From: a virus | DNA length: 21,064 nt | Strand: one strand, 5' to 3' | Virus record (IMG/VR): IMGVR_UViG_3300010885_020684 | Coordinates: 1 to 21,064 of that record | Shown here: in pieces, positions 1 through 7,377 of the stretch | Layout: every line of letters starts with the position of its first letter | How positions within the stretch are numbered: the stretch's first letter is position 1 | The notes under the pieces: model-generated | The model's database searches: none | What the model was told of the DNA's origin: nothing | The model's input: only the letters and a program-made list of their open reading frames with translations | Translations under genes and position numbers: made by a program

Positions 1-81
1 GACGGCAAAGGCATGGTTTTGGACCGTAATGCCCTGCTAGATCAGATCCTGGGTAAGAATCGCTCAGAGGAAAAGAAGTAA
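1..81 (+). CDS. C-terminal end of an upstream gene (partial)
   Basis: Frame 1 is open from the window edge and ends at TAA (79-81), giving 26 residues that finish with a charged tail (KNRSEEKK). The gene begins outside the window. Its place just upstream of head-type genes suggests a head morphogenesis gene, but 26 residues are too few to assign a family. The charged lysine/glutamate end is compatible with a scaffold or core protein; this is only a guess. Confidence 0.6.
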   Translation, partial: DGKGMVLDRNALLDQILGKNRSEEKK

Positions 82-86
82 ACGGA

Positions 87-94
87 CATAAATA
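87..94 (+). promoter_or_regulatory. T4-type late promoter octamer CATAAATA
   Basis: CATAAATA lies in the 35-nt gap after the partial gene. T4 late promoters consist of TATAAATA centred about 10 nt before the start, read by the gp55 sigma factor. By that geometry transcription would start near 100, leaving a leader of about 17 nt with AGGA (103-106) before the ATG at 117. The same octamer with a G first recurs at 7365, 8904, 15436 and 20664. Confidence 0.55.
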
Positions 95-116
95 TAGAAT
101 ATAGGATCAATCCCAC

Positions 117-734
117 ATGAAAAATTTATCAGCATACTTTCACGAAACTCATAAAGTTTACGAGTTCCGTATTAAGATGGCACACGTAGAACCCAAGGAC
201 GAAGTGCTTGAACGCATCAAAAACGCACTGGACTGTTTCCAAGTTGAAACTATCACAGCAGTAAAAAGATTACCAGTCACAGAACATTGGGAATTTGCCA
301 AAGAGGGTGCGTGTGATTGCTACATGTTTGATGTTGGTATACGTTATCCAACTATCCCCGGGCAGATTCGTCAGTTGATTGGCGAACGTGCCGGTATCAA
401 TGCAGCCTGGGTTGATGTTAAAACCATGGCTGATGCATTGAATGAACAATTGGTATGGGGACATGTTGAAAGCAACGAAGACGAAAGCCCGTTGTTGACC
501 AAAGAAGATCTAGGTGGCCCCAGCGCACAAGACGTAGTTGGCTCGAAACGTCTAACTGGCCTGATCAAAGAACTCAGTGCCAATACACGCAAGTACGAAG
601 TACAAGGTACTGATACCACAGTAGGTGGTGCTAAAGATCCCGCATATGGTAAAACCACCAACGATGTTGCACAGAGCAACACAAGTCCAATTGGCAGCGT
701 TAAGAATAAATTACAAGGTCCCCGAGGAACATAA
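117..734 (+). CDS. Conserved phage head-region protein, ferredoxin-like N-domain
   Basis: 205 residues. I do not recognise a named family with certainty. The first about 105 residues alternate as beta-alpha-beta-beta-alpha-beta (strands near 14-24, 44-50, 69-77 and 97-102; helices near 27-40 and 81-94), which suggests a ferredoxin-like two-layer fold. The rest is polar and low in hydrophobic residues, probably extended, ending in GPRGT. It follows a late promoter octamer and is 2 nt upstream of the 923-residue gene, so the two are almost certainly co-transcribed late genes. T4-type phages carry small prohead core proteins (gp67, gp68) in this neighbourhood, so a core or scaffold accessory role is plausible but unproven. 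It has no clear (I/L)xE site in its first ten residues, unlike several neighbours. Confidence 0.75.
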   Translation: MKNLSAYFHETHKVYEFRIKMAHVEPKDEVLERIKNALDCFQVETITAVKRLPVTEHWEFAKEGACDCYMFDVGIRYPTIPGQIRQLIGERAGINAAWVDVKTMADALNEQLVWGHVESNEDESPLLTKEDLGGPSAQDVVGSKRLTGLIKELSANTRKYEVQGTDTTVGGAKDPAYGKTTNDVAQSNTSPIGSVKNKLQGPRGT

Positions 735-736
735 TC

Positions 737-3508
737 ATGAGCAGTATATATACAATTTTGGAAAATCTCAACAAGGTAACAGTTAAGCAAGAGCCGCAAG
801 AGAATAAGAAATCTCAGCCAGTCTACGAAAGTGTAGAAGCCAAGGGATCGATTCTTAAAGGTGTTACCACAGTCGAACAAAAATTGCGTGAGCAATTTGC
901 CGCAATGAAAGAAGCATCTTATGTACACAAAGGCACATACGGTACCGAGTACCAAGGTGATCCCGATGATGCAGATGCACCCAAGCGTGGTCGTCCTGCC
1001 AAAGGCACAGCTAAAAAAGAAAAAGTTATTCGTGTAAAAGGTCCTAAAGGTCGTCCTAAGAAAGATCCTGCGGCCAGTGCTCCTGCCAACATTGGTAACG
1101 ATCCATTTGGTCGTGTGCCAGACAAAGCACCCAAAGGCGCCAAAGGCACAGTGGTCAAAGGCAAAGGCAACATTGACACAGTTGATGAAGCGGCCAAATA
1201 TCGTGACGCCAAATACAAAGACCAATTGTACACACAAGAACCACGTAGTGCCGAAGATGATTACTATGATCTAGACTACTACACTGGTGCCAAACCCGAT
1301 GATTATGCAGGTGCCAAACGCATCAAAGGCGGCGGGGAATTTGATCATAACGATCCTTTGCAAAAAGGTTTTGGCCGTCATGGTCACGACACATTAGAGC
1401 GTGGCCCAAGAAAAGGCATGCCTTCACGTGATCATATCACCAGCCTCAAAGGCAGTATCAAAGCCGCACACGGTACTCATGCCGAACCAACCCTGCCAGA
1501 AGGCGCAAAGAATCCCTATGCCATCGGTATGGCACAGGCCAAGAAAGAAACTGGACTGGGCCGAGCCACTGCTAAAAATTTACCCAAGAGTACTGTGAAA
1601 CGTGCCCACCATATTGGCAAAACCATCAAGGCCAATGAAAGTAGTCTTCGCATGGCCAAGTTGTTGATTGAAGGTGTCAACTTCACCGAAATGATCAAGA
1701 AGAAAGACATCACACTACAAGAGATGTTGGCTGAATTGCAAAACGACATCCAAACATTCAAAGAAACAGGTCATTGCAGTGAACTCTTGCGTGACTGCAT
1801 GGAAGTACACAGCTTCAACAAGCAACAGTTAAATGATGCTGTCATGGATGAAAGTCCTGTGTTTAGCATGGCAGCCGACAGACAAAAGCGCGGAGAGTTT
1901 CCTGCACCTCTGCCACAAGACAACAAGCCAAGCATGATGGACAGAGCAAAAGCATTTGGAGGCCATGTACTAAACAAGTTGGGTCACGGCAGTGATGAAG
2001 ACATGAAAGCAGATCTGCGCCGTAAGATGGGCATGAAAGAAGCCGCAGAACTAAACGAGCTGGCCCGTCTAGCAGGCCTAACAGTTAAAGAAGGCAACGA
2101 CGGCAAGCACGAAGTTGACGAATCCGATGATGACGATGATGGCAACATGCACATGGCCGATGTGCTGAGAGGCATTGCACAAAAGTTTGCACAGAAAGCA
2201 CACCAAGGCGATGATGGTCAGTTCTGGACTGATCAAGCAGGTATTGTGATGAAAGCTTCACGCACCATTGACCAACAGGGAATGGAAGCCGGTATGCAGG
2301 TGCTGAACACTTGTGACTGCTGGGACGCACTGGGTGACGAATTAGAATTGCATGACATTGAAGTACAAGATCTAGTTAACCAGTACGGTCTGGACCAACA
2401 TGCCGCTGGCGATTATCGCAACTTTGGCAGCGACTATGATGGCGCCAACGAAGATCCGCACGGTTGGGATGACGAAATGGAAGAAGGTGCCGAAGCTAGT
2501 GGTTTTTATGTTAACCATGAAATGAGAACTGGTGATCCAGAACGAGTTGCTGGGCCTTTTACAAGTCAACAAGAAGCACAAGCATGGATCAATGATAATG
2601 TACCAAACCCCAGTGATGAACCATATTATAATATATCACAGGTAGGCTTCAATGAAGATGACGAGGAGCCATGGCATGGCATCCACAACCCCGAAACTTT
2701 GCAAGATTTGATTGCTGACGCTCAAAGCATGGATTACGATGATTTCCATGATACACATAGTAGCCTACTCAATGATCCTCGTGAGTTCTGGGATCACTAT
2801 CACGATGGTATGGAAGAAGGCGCCGGAGTCATGCACTTCAAGGCCGAAAAAGCCAAAGAAGCCGGCAAAGATCATTTCAACATGGGTGGTGAAGAATTCC
2901 CTGTGCAAGAAGGCGAAACCTGCCCGACTTGCCACAGTGAGCCATGCTGTTGCGAAGACATGGAAGAAGCCGACCGAGAGTTGGCCAAACTCAAAGAAAA
3001 CTGCGGCATTGTGAGCCCAATCGGTAGCATGGCACAAGACATGCAACAGCAACAACAGCAACAAGGCAAGCTGAGCATCAACACAAGCCAAAGCACAGAC
3101 GGTACCAAGAATATCAATATCAGTGCTGATGGCGAAGCCGCTGACCAACTGATGCAAATCCTAAAGATGGCAGGCATGGCCAGTGGGCAACAGGCTGAAG
3201 TAGTTGTCACAGCACAACCAATGGAAGCCAAAGAATATGGCAATACTGATGTTGAAGAGCCAGAAGAAGTGTTGAATACACCTCGTCCGCGTGTCAAAGG
3301 CATGCACAGCGCAGAAACTGTAGGGTTTGCCAATACCAGCGATGACCTGCACAAGCAAAAAGGACAACATCCTAAGACTGCTGCCAAAGGTGACAATCCC
3401 CTGGCCACACATCGTCATCATGAAGAAACTTTAGAAAGTGCCAATCCTTTAGACGCATTGGGTGCAAAACTAATGGCTGAATACCAAGCTATTAAAATCA
3501 CAAAATGA
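737..3508 (+). CDS. Large modular, mostly disordered virion/prohead protein
   Basis: 923 residues, with a good Shine-Dalgarno site (GAGGAA, 724-729). The N-terminus reads MSSIYTILE, an (I/L)xE site at residue 9 like a T4 capsid-targeting peptide. Residues about 80-145 are Lys/Gly/Pro-rich with two AT-hook-like cores (RGRP near 84-87, KGRP near 104-107), implying DNA contact. A motif NPYAIGMAQAKK lies near 259-270. Residues about 436-450 contain RLAGL. Acidic linkers (DDDDD; three MEEGA/MEEA repeats) separate small domains, one near 588-637. A Cys cluster CPTCHSEPCCC (729-739) could bind zinc. Seven glutamines follow (770-776), then a short Ser/Thr-rich and 'DGEAADQLMQILKMAGM' segment. The stop overlaps the next start (ATGA). 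The composition suggests an internal head protein that contacts DNA or a scaffold-like polyprotein; no enzyme motif was seen. Confidence 0.8.
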   Translation: MSSIYTILENLNKVTVKQEPQENKKSQPVYESVEAKGSILKGVTTVEQKLREQFAAMKEASYVHKGTYGTEYQGDPDDADAPKRGRPAKGTAKKEKVIRVKGPKGRPKKDPAASAPANIGNDPFGRVPDKAPKGAKGTVVKGKGNIDTVDEAAKYRDAKYKDQLYTQEPRSAEDDYYDLDYYTGAKPDDYAGAKRIKGGGEFDHNDPLQKGFGRHGHDTLERGPRKGMPSRDHITSLKGSIKAAHGTHAEPTLPEGAKNPYAIGMAQAKKETGLGRATAKNLPKSTVKRAHHIGKTIKANESSLRMAKLLIEGVNFTEMIKKKDITLQEMLAELQNDIQTFKETGHCSELLRDCMEVHSFNKQQLNDAVMDESPVFSMAADRQKRGEFPAPLPQDNKPSMMDRAKAFGGHVLNKLGHGSDEDMKADLRRKMGMKEAAELNELARLAGLTVKEGNDGKHEVDESDDDDDGNMHMADVLRGIAQKFAQKAHQGDDGQFWTDQAGIVMKASRTIDQQGMEAGMQVLNTCDCWDALGDELELHDIEVQDLVNQYGLDQHAAGDYRNFGSDYDGANEDPHGWDDEMEEGAEASGFYVNHEMRTGDPERVAGPFTSQQEAQAWINDNVPNPSDEPYYNISQVGFNEDDEEPWHGIHNPETLQDLIADAQSMDYDDFHDTHSSLLNDPREFWDHYHDGMEEGAGVMHFKAEKAKEAGKDHFNMGGEEFPVQEGETCPTCHSEPCCCEDMEEADRELAKLKENCGIVSPIGSMAQDMQQQQQQQGKLSINTSQSTDGTKNINISADGEAADQLMQILKMAGMASGQQAEVVVTAQPMEAKEYGNTDVEEPEEVLNTPRPRVKGMHSAETVGFANTSDDLHKQKGQHPKTAAKGDNPLATHRHHEETLESANPLDALGAKLMAEYQAIKITK

Positions 3509-3882
3509 AAATAACAGAGATCATCACAGAAGATCTAGATGGCGTTACTGGTAAACCCGGCATGCACCATCATCATGCCGCGGCCATTCCCGGTGCCGAA
3601 ATATGGCCTGAACTGGACAACAGTAGCGGTTACAAGGCCTATCGCTTTAGCCTAGGACTAGGCGGCATGCCAGATCATCCCATGGACACCAAAGGTCCCA
3701 CTGGTCTTAAAATGGTCACTATTGCTTACACTCCAGAAGAAGCCGACATGTTGTCGGCTGCTGCCAAGCATTTTAAAACCAAGGGCTATGAACTCAGCCC
3801 CAAAGGTAGTTCAGAGCCCGATGACACCCATAGAGAAAGCCCGTATCATAGACCGGGACCGATCAAGTTGATTCGAAAATGA
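3505..3882 (+). CDS. Small probable internal head protein, paralogue A
   Basis: 125 residues; the start overlaps the preceding stop by 4 nt (ATGA), so translation is probably coupled. It begins MKITEIITE, a 9-residue peptide closing with ITE, which fits the T4 capsid-targeting and gp21-cleavage pattern (I/L)xE. A short His-rich stretch (HHHH near 21-24) follows. Residues about 65-98 could form a small alpha/beta unit (LKMVTIAYTPEEADML, then KHFKTKGYEL). The C-terminus HRESPYHRPGPIKLIRK closely matches the end of the next gene, so the two are probably diverged duplicates. Function is unknown; packaging into the head with the DNA is inferred from the N-terminus and context. Confidence 0.75.
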   Translation: MKITEIITEDLDGVTGKPGMHHHHAAAIPGAEIWPELDNSSGYKAYRFSLGLGGMPDHPMDTKGPTGLKMVTIAYTPEEADMLSAAAKHFKTKGYELSPKGSSEPDDTHRESPYHRPGPIKLIRK

Positions 3883-4259
3883 AATGCAACGAAATTATAA
3901 TTGTGGAGTCCATGGGCAAAAAGCCCGACCACGCCAAACATGCCAGTCAAGGTGAGTGGAAGTTCCGCGACAAGGGCGGTTGGAATCCCACTTACAATTT
4001 AAATCGTGTTATGATGGCAGCCGCAATGGCCGATGGTTCAGACAAGCCCGTCAAAATGGACAAAGTCAGTTGGATTGGTGTACACAACTGGGCACGACCA
4101 TACTCCGAAATTGAAAACAAAATGATGGCACAGGCCTTGAAAGCCACAGACAGTGAAATACATCACGTTGAAACTGATCACAAGAGTTCAGAACATCCAG
4201 AAGTACATCGAGTAAGTCCACACCATACACCTGGTCCCATCAAGTTAAAACAGAAATGA
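3879..4259 (+). CDS. Small probable internal head protein, paralogue B
   Basis: 126 residues, coupled by ATGA overlaps to the genes on both sides. The N-terminus MKCNEIIIVE ends in IVE at residue 10, again matching the (I/L)xE capsid-targeting pattern. The body resembles the 'deaminase-like small alpha/beta' layout of paralogue A only loosely. The C-terminus HRVSPHHTPGPIKLKQK shares the pattern HRxSPxHxPGPIKLxxK with the preceding protein. The conserved tail on otherwise divergent bodies suggests a docking or sorting peptide. No catalytic motif was identified. The role as an internal head protein is inferred, not shown. Confidence 0.75.
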   Translation: MKCNEIIIVESMGKKPDHAKHASQGEWKFRDKGGWNPTYNLNRVMMAAAMADGSDKPVKMDKVSWIGVHNWARPYSEIENKMMAQALKATDSEIHHVETDHKSSEHPEVHRVSPHHTPGPIKLKQK

Positions 4260-4705
4260 AACAGTATCGCATAACAGCTCAGGATCATTCTCATGATCAT
4301 ATACCTGATGCTGTAATGGCCGAGGATGAGTTGTTGGCCATACGACACCTGGCCGGACTGGGCCGCGGTCTGTTAGAAGACCTGTCCCCAATAACCATGA
4401 CACCAACATCAGCAGATGCCCGTGACATGCCGGCTATGAGCCCAGTGGGATCAAACATTTCCATCACCGGCATGGAAAAACAACGACTAGAAAAACAATT
4501 ACATATTGTACCCGGCACACCCGAATGGTTTCAGCTGTGGTTCAGTCGTCCGTACCTGACTGGTGAAAAACCCGTGGGGGATCAGCGTCCCAAGCGTGAA
4601 CCCAATCCCACATACCTGCTGGACAAAAACGGCAATGCCGATCAAGACCGAGTAGAACAACTTGCGACTCGATTAGAACGCAAGTTTCGTAACTCAAGCA
4701 ACTAG
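4256..4705 (+). CDS. Conserved small phage protein with RxLAGL motif
   Basis: 149 residues, third in the ATGA-coupled chain. An N-terminal His/Asp-rich segment is followed by AIRHLAGLGRGLLED (28-42). The RxLAGL core recurs in the 923-residue protein and at the extreme C-terminus of the 489-residue protein. The centre is proline-rich and probably extended. The segment HIVPGTPEWFQLWFSRPYL (about 83-101) is the likely folded, conserved core. It lacks the (I/L)xE N-terminal peptide of its neighbours. Its last 12 nt overlap the 3' end of the convergent HNH gene. Late, head-related role inferred from operon position; molecular function unknown. Confidence 0.75.
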   Translation: MKQYRITAQDHSHDHIPDAVMAEDELLAIRHLAGLGRGLLEDLSPITMTPTSADARDMPAMSPVGSNISITGMEKQRLEKQLHIVPGTPEWFQLWFSRPYLTGEKPVGDQRPKREPNPTYLLDKNGNADQDRVEQLATRLERKFRNSSN

Positions 4706-5221
4706 TTTTTCAACACCCAAGTATTTGTTCCACGATTCCTGTTTCACAGTGAAAGGCAAGTCTTTCCACTTGTTGACCAGGTTGTAGTATTCTGGGCGAT
4801 GCGGCAAGTTCTTTGGACGCATCAACTTGGAACCTTTGTGATGGTTACAACTCTTGCAACTGGTGACACAGTTGTCCCATGCAGTCTTACCGCCGGCCGC
4901 CCTGGGCACCACATGATCGATGGTCAAGTCTTCGTAGTCGAATATGTCTTCACAGTATTGACACTCAAACAGGTCACGTAGGTACATGTTGTAGCGACTG
5001 AACTTGACATGTTTCTTATATTTGAAATAGTCTGTGGTCACACAAACACTGGGCACATTGATAGCCAAGCGTTCCGAATGCACTATCCAAGTTGGATAAG
5101 TTTCAAGTACATGGACTTTTTTAAGAAACATTAGTTTTATAGCATGTTGCCAATTGATAACGCTCAAGGGCAGTACGGAAATTGGACGATAATCTTGATT
5201 AAGCAGTAAGCAGTCACTCAT
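4694..5221 (-). CDS. HNH endonuclease (lone minus-strand gene)
   Basis: 175 residues from the ATG at 5219-5221 (MSDCLLLNQDYRP). An upstream in-frame start at 5257 is rejected because it would overlap terL and lacks family resemblance. The C-terminal half carries the HNH motif: CQYC zinc knuckle, then LTIDHVVPRAAGG with the central His and metal-binding Asp/His, an Asn in AWDNCV, and the second knuckle CKSCNHHKG. The N-terminal LLLNQDYRPISVLPLSVINWQHAI matches bacterial stand-alone HNH nucleases of about 165-180 residues. It is the only minus-strand gene here. Its 3' end overlaps the preceding gene by 12 nt and its start is 12 nt from terL. It could be a homing-type nuclease or a packaging-associated nuclease; HNH proteins next to terminases assist packaging in some HK97-type phages. 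Confidence 0.9.
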   Translation of the reverse strand: MSDCLLLNQDYRPISVLPLSVINWQHAIKLMFLKKVHVLETYPTWIVHSERLAINVPSVCVTTDYFKYKKHVKFSRYNMYLRDLFECQYCEDIFDYEDLTIDHVVPRAAGGKTAWDNCVTSCKSCNHHKGSKLMRPKNLPHRPEYYNLVNKWKDLPFTVKQESWNKYLGVEKLVA

Positions 5222-5233
5222 AAGTAATAGATA

Positions 5234-6802
5234 ATGGCAAAATTTGACGAACAACAATTAGTAAAGACGCCCCATAAAAAATCGTCTTATACAGAACAGC
5301 AAATCATGGAATTTGCTCGCTGTGCAGATCCTGTGGCGGGACCACAGTATTTTATGGACAACTACTTCTACATACAACACCCCGTCAAAGGTAAGATGTT
5401 GTATCACCCTTTTGAATATCAAAAGCGTCTTATTGATACTTATCACTGTCACAGATTCAGTATAGCATTAATGCCCAGACAAACAGGCAAATCAACCAGT
5501 GCCGCCGGCTACTTGTTATGGTATGCCATGTTTGTTCCTGACTCAACAATTCTTATTGCGGCTCACAAGTATACAGGAGCACAAGAAATTATGCAACGAG
5601 TTCGGTATGCCTATGAACTGTGTCCGGACCATATTCGTGCAGGTTGTACCAGTTACAACAAAGGCAGTTTGGAGTTTGAAAATGGTAGCCGTATTGTAAG
5701 TCAAACCACAACAGAAACAACAGGTCGTGGTATGAGTATTACATTACTGTACTGTGATGAGTTTGCGTTCGTGCGTCCCACCATTGCCAAAGAGTTCTGG
5801 ACATCCATATCACCCACACTGAGCACTGGTGGTAAGGCCATTATCACAAGCACACCAAACTCAGACGAAGATCAATTTGCCCTGATATGGAAGCAGGCCA
5901 ACAAGTGTGTGGATGAATTTGGAAACCGAACCGAACTGGGCATAAACGGATTCAGAGGCTTTCAGGCCAGTTGGCAAGAACATCCAGACCGTGACGAACA
6001 ATGGAAAACAGAAGAAATTGGTCGCATCGGTGAAGAGCGTTTCCGGCGCGAACATGGGTGCGAATTCTTGATCTACGATGAAACACTAATCAACAGCACC
6101 ACCCTGATTGAAATGGCCGGCATAGATCCTGTTGAACGACAAGGTCAAGTGCGTTGGTACAAGAAGCCTACCAAAGGACATCAATATTGTGTAGGACTAG
6201 ATCCCAGCTTGGGCACCGGTGGCGACTATGCCGCTTTGGAAATAATCGAAATACCCACAATGATGCAGGTGGGCGAGTGGCAGCACAACAAAACACCAAT
6301 ACAAAGGCAAATTGTCATCATGAAAGAGATCTGTGATTACTTGTATGAAGTCACAGGTTCTGATACGGACATATACTACAGCGTGGAAAACAACACCATT
6401 GGTGAAGCATCGTTGATTGCCATTGCTGAAATTGGTGAAGAAAACATACACGGAACATTCTTGACAGAACCTAAAAAAGTGGGCAATGTGCGTTCCTATC
6501 GCAGAGGATTCAACACCACACACAAGAGCAAACTCACAGCCTGTGCCAAGCTGAAGAGCTTGATCGAAACCCGGCGTATGCACATAGCCAGCAAAAACTT
6601 GATCAGTGAACTAAAGACTTTTGTGGCCACTGGCAATACTTTCAAAGCCAAAATTGGAGAAACTGATGATCTGGTCATGAGCCTGATCTTGGTATTACGC
6701 ATGATACAAATGTTACAGAGCTTTGATGCTGAGTTAGACCAAACTCTCAGGGACGGATTAGATGAGTTCATTGAGCCCATGCCATTTATAATGACCATGT
6801 AA
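5234..6802 (+). CDS. terL: Terminase large subunit (gp17-like ATPase/nuclease)
   Basis: 522 residues, somewhat shorter than T4 gp17 (610). It powers DNA translocation into the prohead and cuts the concatemer. ATPase motifs seen: adenine/Q motif HPFEYQKRL (58-66), Walker A MPRQTGKST (80-88), Walker B LLYCDEFAF with D175-E176, and coupling motif III AIITSTPN (202-209). Nuclease (RNase H fold) motifs seen: VGLDPSLGTGGD with D323, YYSVENN with E385, and GETDDLVMS with D478/D479. All catalytic residues are present, so the enzyme looks intact. There is no strong Shine-Dalgarno site before the ATG. The small subunit gene (gp16) is not visible in this window. Confidence 0.97.
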   Translation: MAKFDEQQLVKTPHKKSSYTEQQIMEFARCADPVAGPQYFMDNYFYIQHPVKGKMLYHPFEYQKRLIDTYHCHRFSIALMPRQTGKSTSAAGYLLWYAMFVPDSTILIAAHKYTGAQEIMQRVRYAYELCPDHIRAGCTSYNKGSLEFENGSRIVSQTTTETTGRGMSITLLYCDEFAFVRPTIAKEFWTSISPTLSTGGKAIITSTPNSDEDQFALIWKQANKCVDEFGNRTELGINGFRGFQASWQEHPDRDEQWKTEEIGRIGEERFRREHGCEFLIYDETLINSTTLIEMAGIDPVERQGQVRWYKKPTKGHQYCVGLDPSLGTGGDYAALEIIEIPTMMQVGEWQHNKTPIQRQIVIMKEICDYLYEVTGSDTDIYYSVENNTIGEASLIAIAEIGEENIHGTFLTEPKKVGNVRSYRRGFNTTHKSKLTACAKLKSLIETRRMHIASKNLISELKTFVATGNTFKAKIGETDDLVMSLILVLRMIQMLQSFDAELDQTLRDGLDEFIEPMPFIMTM

Positions 6803-6803
6803 T

Positions 6804-7373
6804 ATGCAAATAACACCAATAACTGACCGGTTGTTTCAGGTTGAAAACTTGCTTCCACAACAGTTGGTTGATCAGTTACTGGCCAAGGATTGGATGGCCG
6901 CTGCCTGGCAAAAGCAAGACATGCAATTGGATTGGCTACGCAGGGCATTGACCACCGAAGCAGACCCTGTATTGATGGAAGCCAGTGATTACATAGCAAC
7001 GCTAAAGCCACAAATCGAAGAACTGTGTCGTGTGAACTTTGGTCGACGGACAAATCGCGGCAATACAGTGTGGTGGATCGATGAGCCCAATTTCACAGTA
7101 GACATGCACACAGATGGTGAACTGCGGTCTACCATGCAAATATATTGGGTATCTCCTGCTGACAATTTGGGTACAATTTTCAGTGATTTTAAAGATCCTG
7201 TAAATCCATACAAAAAATTTGTGCCAGCAGTCAATACTGGATATATCATGTTAAACGGACCCAACCCCGATGGGTCACAGCCCTTGCTTTGGCACGGCAT
7301 GCTGAACCCAGTGCCAGCAGGCACATTCCGTGTGTCCAGCTATACAACCTTTGGCCCATATACAGATAAATAA
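6804..7373 (+). CDS. 2-oxoglutarate/Fe(II)-dependent oxygenase-like protein
   Basis: 189 residues, starting 1 nt after the terL stop. The layout fits a double-stranded beta-helix dioxygenase: an iron-binding HxD (H102-T-D104 in FTVDMHTDGE), a distal His (H164 in LLWHGMLNP) and an Arg for 2-oxoglutarate (R176 in GTFRVSSY). The N-terminal half is helical, as in prolyl-hydroxylase-like phage members. Such proteins are common in T4-like aquatic phages and may hydroxylate a protein or a nucleic-acid base; the substrate here is unknown. The terminal codons merge with the GATAAATA box of the next gene. The fold assignment rests on the spaced H/D/H/R residues and is fairly good; the reaction is inferred. 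Confidence 0.75.
   Translation: MQITPITDRLFQVENLLPQQLVDQLLAKDWMAAAWQKQDMQLDWLRRALTTEADPVLMEASDYIATLKPQIEELCRVNFGRRTNRGNTVWWIDEPNFTVDMHTDGELRSTMQIYWVSPADNLGTIFSDFKDPVNPYKKFVPAVNTGYIMLNGPNPDGSQPLLWHGMLNPVPAGTFRVSSYTTFGPYTDK
7365..7372 (+). promoter_or_regulatory. Late promoter octamer GATAAATA, 5 nt before a start codon
   Basis: GATAAATA overlaps the stop of the oxygenase gene and ends 5 nt before the ATG at 7378. With the T4 late geometry (octamer at -13 to -6) the transcript would begin at the A of that ATG, giving a leaderless message. An almost identical module (GATAAATAACAxTATG) precedes the gene at 15449. Confidence 0.5.
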
Positions 7374-7377
7374 CATT

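Noticed and set aside
371-1237. Long minus-strand open frame (288 codons) opposite the first two genes
   Set aside because: It mirrors codons of two convincing + strand genes, is rich in Phe, Cys and Thr in a low-complexity way, and has no recognisable motif or ribosome site.
5221-5300. Sigma70 promoter for the HNH gene inside the 5' end of terL
   Set aside because: Only weak -35/-10 matches were found on the minus strand; no late octamer is present there.
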